A stretch of 16,776 bases of DNA from Paramecium sonneborni (GCA_905182985.1 CAJJDN010000018.1:622009-638784); one strand, 5' to 3'. Shown: positions 1-11,600, numbered from the stretch's first letter. Numbers and translations are program-made. Notes: generated by a model from the sequence alone, not told the origin.

Positions 1-2161
1 TATTATGGAACTTGTATAAAATTTGAGAATTATGATAAAATAGGTTGTGATTCAAAACTTAGTTATACTTCTTGTTTAAAAATTGTTAAAGAAGGTGTAT
101 TTTGTATTTGGAAAGACTTAAAGTGTTAAACTTTAGATGATGATCCATTAATCATTTATGAGACTTCAAAACTATTATTAATCAATTATAATTCTTGTGG
201 TTTAGTAAATAATGGAGATATTGTCAAATACGATACAAATATGAAAATATGCGTAAAAGTTAATGATTTAAATTCTATATCATGTATGACTGAAGGATTA
301 AATAAAGATGGATGTCTTAGTATTAAATAGCAAAATTGTATTTGGGATTTATCAAGAAGAAAATGTAGAGAAAAGAAGCTCATTATTGATATAAAAGATG
401 ATTCATGTGAATAATCAAATTGGTCTTCTCATTTATGTTCATAAATAAATCTAGATAAACCATGTGGATTTATAAAAGATGGTTGTAATTTTATCGATAT
501 TTAATAAGCAAGATGTACTTAAGAAGGATTGAATAAATTTGCTTGTTTGAATATATAAAAGTATCCTTGCATTTGGATTAAAAATTTAAATGATGAAAAT
601 TATCATTGTGAAGATTACATTCCTCATCTCTCCTGTAATTAAATTCCTTAAAATGTCAATTCTAAAGTTTGTTCAATGGTTAAAGAAGGTGCTTGTTGTT
701 ATAATTTACAAAAATTGTAATGTGAAGTTCCGAATAAAAATGAAACTAATTGTGAATTGATGGGATTAAATATTATTGGGTGCGTTTAAATTGAAATGTG
801 TTTTTTTGATTAAAAATGCTAATTATTAAATAGAAATAATTATAAATGTGATGATTTTCCAATAGCTAATAAATTAATTTGTAAGAATGCTATTGATTCT
901 TGTAAATATAATGAAATTGTTTATGGATGTTCATATGCTTATGATGAACTTTGCTCAAATGATTCTTTAAGCATGATTGCATGCTAGAATTAGAGACATT
1001 GCTCATATTTAGATAATAATTGCTAATGTAAATAATACATTGATAATTATCATTGCAATTATATTACTAATATTGAAAGATGTTAAGAATAAAGCCATTG
1101 TATTTTTTTAAATAACCCTTCAAATAGTGAAATTGATATTTAATATAATCATAAATGTAGATAAAAGACATGTTAAGATTTTAAAGCAGATAAATGTGAT
1201 AATAATAAAATTCTAGGAATTACTTGTTACTGGAACAATTCTGAATAATGTTAATCAGCATCAAAATGTGAAGATATAATTCACTCTACTTATGAATGCT
1301 CTTAATATTAATTTAATGGTAGGCCTTGTTAAATGATTAATAATAAAGGATTTTGTGAATAATTTTCATGTGAATATTTTAGTTAGGAACTTTGTTCTAA
1401 ATATTCATAATTTTGTAAATTTGATTAGAGTTGTAAAACAAAATAATGTCCTGATTATATTGAGGAATATTGCATTTAAAATGATTGTAATTGGAATATA
1501 ATTGAAGGAACTTGTTAATAATAAGTTGAATGCTCTTAAATTCAAAATGAATCTGATTGTAATCGCTAGAAATACAATAAAAGAACATGCTTTTGGGTTA
1601 TATAGAATGATAACTAATTTTGCACTTAAAACACATGTCGCCATCTCGATAATTCTATATTATGTTCTGGCTCACGTTTTGTTAATGAATATTGTGTTGA
1701 GTTAAGTGATTCTACTTGTGTATCATGTGAAGAAATTTTAGATAAATGCGAATGTATTTAATAATCTAAATATTGTTATTATGACATTGAACAAAATAAT
1801 TGTAAGTCTAAGAATTGTGAGTCTTTTAAAAATTAGGAAGAATGTCCTGATAATTTATGTTCATATTATGATCATGTATCTTTTATTATTCTATATTTAG
1901 AAATGTCAAAATTAATGTTAATATATATATAAAGAAGATCAATGTAAGAAAATTAATAGATGTACTTGGAAGAGTGAATAACAGAAATGTCAAGCATTAT
2001 GTGAAAAATTTTCAGATGAATCATAATGTTAAGAGATGAAGGAATGTTTTTGGAATGATGATCAATAGATTTGCCAAAATAACACCAATTCTTATGAGAT
2101 AGAAAAGGAAATAAAAAGTCATTTGCTTAGTTTAGCTTTAATTTAGTGGGTTATGATATGA
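1..2161 (+). CDS. Gene 1, 3' part: cysteine-rich PSA-like surface protein (5' end outside window)
   Basis: Read in ciliate code (TAA/TAG = Gln, TGA stop), frame 1 is open from base 1. It splices over a 25-nt intron (1876-1900) and stops at TGA 2159-2161, giving the last 711 residues of a longer protein. I count about 82 cysteines (near 11.5%). They lie in degenerate modules of about 45-75 residues with a GLN/LN..(G/A)CL core followed by C-x-W or C-x-F (CIWK, CIWD, CYWN, CFWV, CTWK, CFWN). This pattern resembles Paramecium surface antigen domains; the family call is by pattern, not by database match. The C-terminus is a charged stretch followed by LLSLALIQWVMI, possibly a short GPI-anchor signal. 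It is nearly identical to the last 711 residues of the downstream gene (5541-16168), so the two are tandem paralogues. Codon Cys233 of this fragment (697-699), in a Cys-Cys pair, is Tyr in the paralogue. Confidence 0.85.
1..2161 (+). repeat. Paralogous repeat, gene 1 copy of the shared 3' coding region
   Basis: Aligns to 14008-16168 at a constant offset of 14,007 with no net insertion or deletion. I count about 39 base differences by hand (about 98% identity); 19 of these fall in 1030-1124. The 5' limit of the similarity lies outside the window. Confidence 0.9.
1876..1900 (+). other. 25-nt spliceosomal intron in gene 1
   Basis: The intron begins GTATC and ends TTTAG, and it is phase 0, after codon 625 of the fragment. 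Removing it joins ...Tyr-Asp-His to Lys-Cys-Gln and keeps the cysteine modules in frame to the TGA at 2159. If retained, it shifts the frame into an early TGA. The size and borders are typical of Paramecium introns. The same intron occurs at 4031-4055 and 15883-15907. Confidence 0.85.
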
Positions 2162-3385
2162 AATATTTTTATAATATTTGCTATGCCTAAAATAATTAAT
2201 AAATCCTTAGATTTCTTAATCTAACATATAATTTACATACTTAAGGAAATATATTAATTCTTCTATAGGGTATGATTTTTTTTAAGAATAACCATGGAAT
2301 TTTAATTTTTTTTCTATTTAGTTAAATAGGATCTGCTATACTTAGGAAATTGAACTCTAAATTTAAACCATAAAAAAAATAATTTTGAGATATTATCCTT
2401 TATATCAAAAACCCAAAATATTAAAGAAGTATCAATTGTCATGTTATTATTATTTAGAGCCAGTCTCTTCTTGATTTTTGAGAACGAAAGAGAATATTAT
2501 TAAGCTTTTAATTTTCTGTATTACTTTTATAATTACTCAAATGCTTCCTTTGCAATCTTAAAAAGATAAATAAAACTGTTGTTAAAAATTCATCCTTAAA
2601 AACTGTTTATAAATATTTTTCTTTATTTGAGCCTTAAAAGTGTTCAAGTTTTCAAGAAGATTTTAGTTAAATTAAAAGGTTTTCAGTTGTAACAATGAAT
2701 ATAAAAGATATCATTATTTATAATTTTTTTCAATCAATTTATATTAAATTCTATAATAAGGATTCTTAGTACAGCAGAAATGCCTTGTTTTATATAGATC
2801 TTGTTTGAGACTAAGAAATTTACTATGTTTTTCTAAATTAAATAAAATCTTTTTCAATAGTATTAAATTTATTTGCTCTAATTTAAATGCAGGTACTTTG
2901 AATTTAAAGCAAATATTAATTTATCAAAATCAATTTCATGATAATGCCATAAATTATTTTTTTGAATAGATTTTGTTTTTAGTATTGATAAGAATACTTA
3001 AAGCACCATGAAAAATAAGATTATCTTCTAATTAGAAAAAAAGGGTTACTTTTAAATTAAATTTGAGAAGAATTTATAGAAAAGTATGCATAAAAATAGG
3101 ATAAAGCTAAACTTAAAATTAATTTTATAGTCATTTAATGGATGAAAACAATGAATAGAAAATAAAAACTATTGGCTTTTATATTAATTTTCAAAACGAA
3201 TAGATAAATTTCTGGTATTATGTGAATTATATATAGATTAGAAAATTAAAGTTAATTTTGTTCTAACACTATTTGCTTTTTTTTTATCTTTATTATTTTA
3301 TTTTTTTAAATAAAAGTATGATGATTGATTATTTATAAAAATTGAATATCAGATAAATATTCTGAATAGAATAAATTTTTATATT
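2162..3385. other. Spacer between gene 1 and gene 2
   Basis: This 1.2 kb of very AT-rich DNA holds no gene I can support. The first ~165 bp are homologous to the flank after gene 2 (16169 to about 16340), then similarity is lost. Several stretches, mainly 2540-3010, stay free of TGA in one or more frames. With only one stop codon in such AT-rich DNA this is expected by chance, and no domain, start or consistent splice pattern supports a gene. The spacer is long for the compact macronuclear genome of Paramecium. It should contain the 3' end of gene 1 and the promoter of gene 2, but I could not identify specific elements. Confidence 0.6.
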
Positions 3386-3568
3386 ATGATTAGCTTACCT
3401 TATAATCAACTTTTTGTGTTGTTTTGCATATTTAGCTATTTAACAACAATAAATGCGTCTGGTAAATGTAATTATTATCCAAACTCTTCTATTAAATGTA
3501 TAACAAATACAGAAAATGTCTAATGTAAATTACATTAAATTAAGTGATAGGTAAATATGACCTTCAAT
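3386..3568 (+). CDS. 5' fragment of gene 2 (first copy, cut off at the N; probable assembly duplicate)
   Basis: This stretch is base-for-base the same as 5541-5723. It starts at ATG 3386, encodes the hydrophobic signal peptide and the first cysteines, has an intron at 3525-3550, and ends at the single N at 3569. After the N the sequence jumps back into the middle of gene 1, so no intact gene starts here. It is best read as the end of one contig whose continuation is found at 5724 onward, not as a separate truncated gene. Confidence 0.75.
3525..3550 (+). other. 26-nt intron (duplicate copy of gene 2 intron 1)
   Basis: Identical to 5680-5705. It runs from GTAAAT to GATAG, contains an in-frame TGA, and interrupts a Cys codon after its first base. 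Confidence 0.75.
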
Positions 3569-3569
3569 N
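3569..3569. other. Single N marking a contig join
   Basis: This is the only ambiguous base in the window. The 2,154 bases before it (1415-3568) and the 2,154 bases after it (3570-5723) read as identical, at a constant offset of 2,155. An N at exactly the duplication junction points to two overlapping contigs being abutted with a nominal gap. Confidence 0.85.
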
Positions 3570-4316
3570 GTAAATTTGATTAGAGTTGTAAAACAAAATA
3601 ATGTCCTGATTATATTGAGGAATATTGCATTTAAAATGATTGTAATTGGAATATAATTGAAGGAACTTGTTAATAATAAGTTGAATGCTCTTAAATTCAA
3701 AATGAATCTGATTGTAATCGCTAGAAATACAATAAAAGAACATGCTTTTGGGTTATATAGAATGATAACTAATTTTGCACTTAAAACACATGTCGCCATC
3801 TCGATAATTCTATATTATGTTCTGGCTCACGTTTTGTTAATGAATATTGTGTTGAGTTAAGTGATTCTACTTGTGTATCATGTGAAGAAATTTTAGATAA
3901 ATGCGAATGTATTTAATAATCTAAATATTGTTATTATGACATTGAACAAAATAATTGTAAGTCTAAGAATTGTGAGTCTTTTAAAAATTAGGAAGAATGT
4001 CCTGATAATTTATGTTCATATTATGATCATGTATCTTTTATTATTCTATATTTAGAAATGTCAAAATTAATGTTAATATATATATAAAGAAGATCAATGT
4101 AAGAAAATTAATAGATGTACTTGGAAGAGTGAATAACAGAAATGTCAAGCATTATGTGAAAAATTTTCAGATGAATCATAATGTTAAGAGATGAAGGAAT
4201 GTTTTTGGAATGATGATCAATAGATTTGCCAAAATAACACCAATTCTTATGAGATAGAAAAGGAAATAAAAAGTCATTTGCTTAGTTTAGCTTTAATTTA
4301 GTGGGTTATGATATGA
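3570..4316 (+). CDS. 3' fragment of gene 1 (second copy, probable assembly duplicate)
   Basis: Same coding sequence as 1415-2161: cysteine-rich modules, a 25-nt intron at 4031-4055, the hydrophobic C-terminus and TGA at 4314-4316. Its first codon is split by the N at 3569. The reading before the N is unrelated (the start of gene 2), so this is not a gene with its own start. It shares the gene 1-specific bases at every site where gene 1 and gene 2 differ, so it is a copy of gene 1 and not a third paralogue. Confidence 0.75.
4031..4055 (+). other. 25-nt intron (duplicate copy of the gene 1 intron)
   Basis: Identical to 1876-1900, with the same GTATC...TTTAG borders and phase 0 position. Confidence 0.8.
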
Positions 4317-5540
4317 AATATTTTTATAATATTTGCTATGCCTAAAATAATTAATAAATCCTTAGATTTCTTAATCTAACATATAATTTACATACTTAAG
4401 GAAATATATTAATTCTTCTATAGGGTATGATTTTTTTTAAGAATAACCATGGAATTTTAATTTTTTTTCTATTTAGTTAAATAGGATCTGCTATACTTAG
4501 GAAATTGAACTCTAAATTTAAACCATAAAAAAAATAATTTTGAGATATTATCCTTTATATCAAAAACCCAAAATATTAAAGAAGTATCAATTGTCATGTT
4601 ATTATTATTTAGAGCCAGTCTCTTCTTGATTTTTGAGAACGAAAGAGAATATTATTAAGCTTTTAATTTTCTGTATTACTTTTATAATTACTCAAATGCT
4701 TCCTTTGCAATCTTAAAAAGATAAATAAAACTGTTGTTAAAAATTCATCCTTAAAAACTGTTTATAAATATTTTTCTTTATTTGAGCCTTAAAAGTGTTC
4801 AAGTTTTCAAGAAGATTTTAGTTAAATTAAAAGGTTTTCAGTTGTAACAATGAATATAAAAGATATCATTATTTATAATTTTTTTCAATCAATTTATATT
4901 AAATTCTATAATAAGGATTCTTAGTACAGCAGAAATGCCTTGTTTTATATAGATCTTGTTTGAGACTAAGAAATTTACTATGTTTTTCTAAATTAAATAA
5001 AATCTTTTTCAATAGTATTAAATTTATTTGCTCTAATTTAAATGCAGGTACTTTGAATTTAAAGCAAATATTAATTTATCAAAATCAATTTCATGATAAT
5101 GCCATAAATTATTTTTTTGAATAGATTTTGTTTTTAGTATTGATAAGAATACTTAAAGCACCATGAAAAATAAGATTATCTTCTAATTAGAAAAAAAGGG
5201 TTACTTTTAAATTAAATTTGAGAAGAATTTATAGAAAAGTATGCATAAAAATAGGATAAAGCTAAACTTAAAATTAATTTTATAGTCATTTAATGGATGA
5301 AAACAATGAATAGAAAATAAAAACTATTGGCTTTTATATTAATTTTCAAAACGAATAGATAAATTTCTGGTATTATGTGAATTATATATAGATTAGAAAA
5401 TTAAAGTTAATTTTGTTCTAACACTATTTGCTTTTTTTTTATCTTTATTATTTTATTTTTTTAAATAAAAGTATGATGATTGATTATTTATAAAAATTGA
5501 ATATCAGATAAATATTCTGAATAGAATAAATTTTTATATT
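4317..5540. other. Spacer upstream of gene 2 (second copy)
   Basis: Identical to 2162-3385. Nothing further is seen in it. The in-frame TGA at 5481-5483 closes the gene 2 frame upstream of its start. The bases just before the ATG at 5541 are A/T only, as is usual for Paramecium starts. No promoter motif could be assigned. Confidence 0.6.
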
Positions 5541-5612
5541 ATGATTAGCTTACCTTATAATCAACTTTTTGTGTTGTTTTGCATATTTAGCTATTTAACA
5601 ACAATAAATGCG
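5541..5612 (+). other. Signal peptide coding region of gene 2
   Basis: Residues 1-24 have a short polar N-terminus (MISLPYNQ), an uninterrupted hydrophobic core (LFVLFCIFSYL) and small residues before the predicted cut (TTINA/SGK). The first module cysteine follows at residue 28. This supports entry into the secretory pathway. Confidence 0.8.
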
Positions 5613-8600
5613 TCTGGTAAATGTAATTATTATCCAAACTCTTCTATTAAATGTATAACAAATACAGAAAATGTCTAATGTAAATTACATTAAATTAAGT
5701 GATAGGTAAATATGACCTTCAATTAAGAAGGTGTTTAGATACTAAATAATAAAATTTAGGCTGCTCACCTTATTTAAATAAGGAAGCATGCATCAATTAA
5801 ATGAGCAATTTTTAAGGAGAGAAAATATATTGTATAAATTATTTATCAAGAATTAGGTGTATTTTTCGAAAGATGTTAATACATTGAATATGCAGAAATC
5901 TAAAAATTAGGGTGTGATGAAAGACTTAACAAATTAGCTTGTATGAATCTATCAACATAGAAATGTTTTTGGGACAATAAATGTAAAACAATACAAGAAG
6001 ATATAAAAAATAATAGCCATAATTATCAATAATTCAGCTTCTCTGTGACACCTTACACTTGTTAATTAATTGAATCTGGTTTATGTAAGCATAAATTTTT
6101 AAATAGTTATTAATGATGGATTTCAAGGAGATTTTAAATGTGTAGAAGTAAGATTAGATTAATTATCTAAATTAACATGTTAAGAGTCAGGTTTAAATCA
6201 AAATGGCTGTCTGGCTATAACAACTAAAGATTAATATTGTAATACTTTTTTTTATTCAAAATTAGGCATATTTTTAGATAATTAATGTAAATCAATATAA
6301 CCTGACTAAATTACTTCATGCAATTTAAAATTGAATGAAAATGCTTGTCTATCAGCAATAACGTATAATGAAACAAAATTATTATGTAAATGGGTGGAAT
6401 CCTCTTGTAGAATATTTTAAGAATAAGATTATTAATGTTAAACTATAAATTAAGTGAACATGTAAGTTTGTTAGCATTCATAAGAGTTATGTAAGTATAA
6501 TGAAGAATTGAAAAAATGTAGAACTATTGAAATAAATGAAATAAATAACTTAAAATGTAATACACCAGGATTATCTAAGAAAGCATGTTTGAAGATAAAA
6601 TCATAAAATTGCTCATTTTATAAAGGAAGCTGTTAGGAACTTAAATAAAGCGATCTTTTAACATATTAATGTGATATGGATTTGAATGAATCAGCTTGCA
6701 TTAATTTATTAAAAAGTTCTCAATATTGTTTATGGAATGGAAATAATTGTGAAGGCTTATTTATAAATTAAGAAATTGATTGCCCATTGAAATTAAAGTA
6801 TGCTGAAATGAAGGTTAATGGAAATGTATGTTAGGCAATATCTAAACCAGATGTGAAGTGTAAATACGATAAAAATACTTAATTATGTATTGCAAGTTCA
6901 TTTGATGATTTTTGTGATACTCCATTTCTTAATCAGAATGGTTGTCAAAGTATTCAAAATAAATAAGCATGTTAATGGACAAATAAAGGATGCTAATATA
7001 TTTAAATTGAATATTTATAAAATAAATGTGAAAGCATAGGATATACAAATTCATATGCTTGTTCATAGATTTATGAAAGTAATTAACTTGGATGTTATTT
7101 TGATAAAACAAAATAGTAATGTAAATCAATACTTGTTGATTCGGATGATAAATCAATTATAAAATTCTTGAACACAATTACATGTAAAGATTCATCACTA
7201 GGAATAAATAAAGTATTATGTGCATCTATTAATACTGAATTTACTCCATGTAGATGGTATTAAGACTAATGCATTCATTTCTCTAAGAAAAGTGATATTT
7301 CATCAATACCTTGTTAGCATTTATAATATTCCAATTATTAAGCTTGTGCTTTAGCTTCATTTAAATAAGAACCATGTAGATATTTAGATCACTTAAAAGG
7401 ATGTATTAATAATATTGAGAAAAATTCAAATTGTGATACAAAAGGATTGAATTCTATTGGTTGTTCATAATTGAAACTTCAGTGCTATTTTGATAAAATA
7501 AGATGCATAAAAGCGAATTAAATTGATATCATTACTGATGATTCTAATTAGACAAATTAGTTATAAAATTAAAATAGAATTAATTATAATTCTATATAAA
7601 AATGCAATACAAGTTTTCTTACAAAAATCGATTGCTCATCTATAATTACAAAGGGAGAGTTTTGCATTTGGTCATATGGAACAAACTCTTGCATTTCAAC
7701 CACTGTTAAATTTAATTAAGAATGCTTAGAATATGCAGAGAAAGACACGATAGTCAATCCAAATGTTTGTGCAGCAATTAGTTTATATTATCCGGAGTAC
7801 TGTGCTTTTAATTAAGTCACCAAAAAATGTTAATTATTTTCTCAACTTTGTAAAACTAAATGTTGTACTGATAAGAGTTAAATTGGAATGAATGCTAATT
7901 CTTGTAGTAGATTTTCTAGTAAAGAAGTCGGAGTTTATTGCTATTTTAATGATTTTAGATGCTAAGAATTAACAAGTGCATTTATTGATATATCTGATCA
8001 AAATAATGTTAAATAATTTTACAATGATTTAAAATTACCTTGCTCTTCTATGAATGTTAATTCTTGTTATATGATTGAGTGGTCAACTACTTAACATTGT
8101 TATGATAATGGGGAAGTTTGCATGAATGTTGATTTTTCACGATTTAAAGATTTAATGATTTTTACTCAACCCCCATCAATAGTAAATGAATTTACTTGTT
8201 TAGCAATTGAAGCAAGGTTAACTATACACAATTATTAAAAATACTTTATTTACAATAAAGATGCTAAAAGATGTTAACAATTGACATTTAATTCTGAATT
8301 TTCATTTGATAAATGCGAAGATGCAATCGGAAATAAAAATATATGTACTAGATATACTGGCAATAATTATTGTAAATGGAATTAAGATAAACTTAAATGT
8401 GTTTAAATAACAGAAGATGAATTTGGTGAAATATTAACTTGTAATTCAAATTACAATATCAAAATTTGCTTAGAGAACAAAAATTCAAGTTGTTTTTTTT
8501 AATATTCAGATGATTAATGTCTACCAGCTCCTTTAAATGTTGATTGTGATTATTTTAGCACTAGGGGATAAGTAAATTCTTTAGTATGTAAGTCTCTCAG

Positions 8601-11600
8601 TAAGTCTAGTCAATTATGTGAATTTTCTGAAGAAATGAAAATATGTATCTAATCGAAAACAAACTTTGAAGGTGAAAATTGTAATTGCGATATTTCAAAG
8701 ACAAATGCTAATAATAGAGTGTGTTATAAAAGCACATGTGGGGAATGTAGATGGGATTCCTCTACTTTAAAGTGTTATGAAAATGACATTGAAATAGAGC
8801 AATTAATTTGTTTAGATAATTTGAATAAGATTCTTTGTTCATAAGTACAAAAGGAAGCATGCATGTGGGATGATATCTTATTTTAATGCTTATAATTTGA
8901 TTCGATAACATCTTAAGAATTTGAGAAATTAAATGAAAATGAAAATGCAAATCATCTTTACAATGAAAAAGCTTGTTTATTGATTTCAGGAGCTGGATAT
9001 TATTATGATAAAGAAAAAAAGAAATGTATTAAGATGGATGATAAAAATGAATTTACTTGTGATTAATATTAAATGAATGATTATGCTTGTTTATATTTAA
9101 TAAGAAATCACAACTGCTTTTATGATATAAACGAATAACCACCTAATAAATTATGCAAACCATTTGAAGATGAATAATCTTAATGCAATACTACCAATTT
9201 GATTAATATTGAGGTTTGTATGAATTTACCAGTTTCATGTTATTTTGATGAAAGCACTCTTAAATGTTTACCATTTTAAGTTCTAGAAACTATGACTTGC
9301 ACATAATTATCCGATTATTCCAAGAATAAAAAACATCATAACAAAATTGCATGTGCATCTGTCAGCTCAACTTTAACTTAAGTTTTTGAAGAAAAATTAT
9401 GTTCTTAAGAAAAAGAAAATTTTTAATAATGCAGATTCGAAAAATATTGCTATTGGTCTGCATATACTTGTACCTTATATAAATTATTGGATAACTATGA
9501 AAAGACTATCTAATAACAAAGTCTTACTTGTACAAATGTTTAAGAAGAGGATAATTGTCCTAATGAAGTCTTTTTAGAAAATTCAAATTATAAAAGAGAA
9601 ATACCAAAAATTACAATAAAAAATATTTGGTAAAATCGAACCCCCAATTGCACTGCTATTGATTTTTTTTTAATAAATGAATATTCTTTTACATCAACTT
9701 TAAATCCAGAGTAAAAATGCAAAATTTTATTTTGCTCTTATTTTCAATAATAATTTTGTTTAAGTGATGATAATTATCAAATAATTGTCAATTATTAAGA
9801 TAATTCAATTTAATAAGAAGATACATAGGCTCAAATAACTTTATTTGATCAATCTGATATTGAAAAAAGTGCCTGCATCACCCAATTTGAACCTCCATAT
9901 AGTTAGACTATTTCAAGTGATTGTATTTAATAAGAAAATTTAGTTTTAACATCTTATTGTAGGTTAATAAAAAATCTTGTTAGAGTTTGTCATAAATCTT
10001 TTTCAGAAGCGCTTTGTTTAGAATTAAACAAAGAAAAAGAAGGTTGCTTTTATGATATTAATTAAGGAGGCTGTATATAATTGAAAGATAATGAACATAA
10101 AATACCAAATTGTAGTAGCATATCAAATAATTGTTATAGAAGTTAAAGCAAAAATGCAATTTGTTAAAATGGATAACTAATTAAATAACCTGGTGATAAA
10201 TGTATTAGTGTTTAGGAAGATTAGTAAACATGTTAAAATATAAGCACTTAATACTCTTCTCCATTATGTTCTTAAATTAATGAATAAGATGCTTAACCAG
10301 TTTTATGTGCAATAGCATCAGATGATTGTAGATTTGATGGAATAAATTGTATTGGCACTCAGCCAGTTCCATGTGTTTGTGATAAAAGCTTCAGTAAATC
10401 ATTATGTGAAAAATGTGGTTGTGATTATATGTTTCTAGGATATTGCCAATAATAAAAAGAATGGGTTCCTTAATTAAATTAGGATTGTTCAAATAAATAT
10501 TATTTATGTTATGAAGTCACATAATTTGTCACAAACAATAAATAAAAGGTCTGTGGTCTTGTTGATTAAGCATGTAAATTTACATCGAAATGTGAAGATG
10601 CTACTCATTCTACATGTAGTGAATTGATAGGTTTTATAGTATCTTAATAAGCATGTATAAGATGTACAGGTTTAGGAATGAAATATGATAAACTCACTTA
10701 AAAATGTAATCCTATAGCCTAGAATATTGATAAATGCGAAAATCTAAATAAATAAGCTTGTCTTTCTTTTTCAAAAACTATTTAATGCTAATGGCAGAAA
10801 TTTTAGTCTTCAAAATGTAATTAATAGAAATATGAATATGGCTGTATAAAAATAGCTAATATTTAAAAAACAGATTAAATAGATTGTTCTAATTTGAATT
10901 ATGATGCTTGTATTTAAGAATAATTAAATTTATGCTGGTTTAACTAAGAAACAGAAATTTGTGAAAAGTATAATCCTTTTAAAGGAAGGTGTGATTTGCT
11001 TAAAAGTAAATCAACCTGTAACTTGTCTATGGTTGAATCATGCTTATGGGATGGTATTAAATGTTTAATTTAATTATTACAATCAAAATGTGAAGGTTTA
11101 AATAAATTTGGATGCTTAAATTTATAGGATAAACCTTGTGTTTGGTCTGATACAACTCAAACATGTAATCAAACTAAATTCCTTGAAAAACAGATAAGTT
11201 GTACCCAATTCTTATAAGATTAATCTAATGTATCTCATATGAATGGGTAAACTTGTACATTAATTAATGCTGATAAAAGTTGTATATTGGGTTAAAACTA
11301 TAAATGTAGAGAAATTTTAGAACCAACATCTTATGATTGTCAGACTTTAGGATTAAATTTAAAAGCATGCCTCATAAAAACTAAAAATTCATGTGCTTTT
11401 AAAAATAATAATTGCATTTTTACAATAAATGTAAATGAAGGTTGTTAACCATATTTAAATTAAGCAGCTTGTTTAGATTAAAATAATTTTTGCAAATTCA
11501 ACGATGAAAAATGCTCGGATTTAAAATTTAATACAATAAATGATATTATTGGCCTCAAATTTGCTCCTTATTCTGAATAAACATGTTATGCTTTTGATCA

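Larger units (their letters stand above)
1415..3568 (+). repeat. Direct duplication, first copy (likely assembly artefact)
   Basis: This 2,154-bp stretch covers the 3' end of gene 1, the spacer and the first 183 bp of gene 2. It recurs at 3570-5723 with no difference that I found, including in non-coding DNA. By contrast, the true paralogous copy at 15422-16168 differs at several sites from the matching part (1415-2161). Confidence 0.85.
3570..5723 (+). repeat. Direct duplication, second copy (likely assembly artefact)
   Basis: Second copy of 1415-3568. It starts directly after the N inside a gene 1 codon and runs on smoothly into the rest of gene 2 at 5724. The contig from 3570 onward is therefore the one that carries the intact gene 2. 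Confidence 0.85.

Noticed and set aside
186..383. Minus-strand hydrophobic 65-codon frame, repeated at 14193-14390
   Set aside because: Antisense shadow of the main coding frame. Its hydrophobic look comes from reversing Lys/Asn/Asp-rich codons.
1397..1644. Minus-strand open frames of 63 and 79 codons, repeated at 3530-3799 and 15404-15651
   Set aside because: They are antisense to the cysteine-rich exons, where TGT/TGC and GAT codons leave the reverse frames open. The one at 3530-3799 even runs across the N and is an artefact.
1502..1705. A 67-codon standard-code frame on the + strand, conserved at 3657-3860 and 15509-15712
   Set aside because: It lies in another frame of the cysteine-rich coding sequence. 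It is conserved only because the surrounding DNA is repeated, and it has no independent support.
1..2161. A pseudogene riddled with TAA/TAG stops
   Set aside because: TGA is absent from the frame until the end while TAA/TAG are frequent at Gln-like positions, and the cysteine pattern is intact. This is code reassignment, not decay.
3386..4316. A short fusion gene joining the gene 2 start to the gene 1 end through the N
   Set aside because: The junction coincides with the only N and with an exact 2.15-kb repeat, so the join is best explained by assembly. No continuous sequence supports a fusion.
9386..9577. Standard-code + strand frame of 63 codons inside gene 2 (and a similar one at 13475-13660)
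   Set aside because: Out of frame with gene 2, which reads cleanly through both regions in ciliate code. No frameshift is needed.
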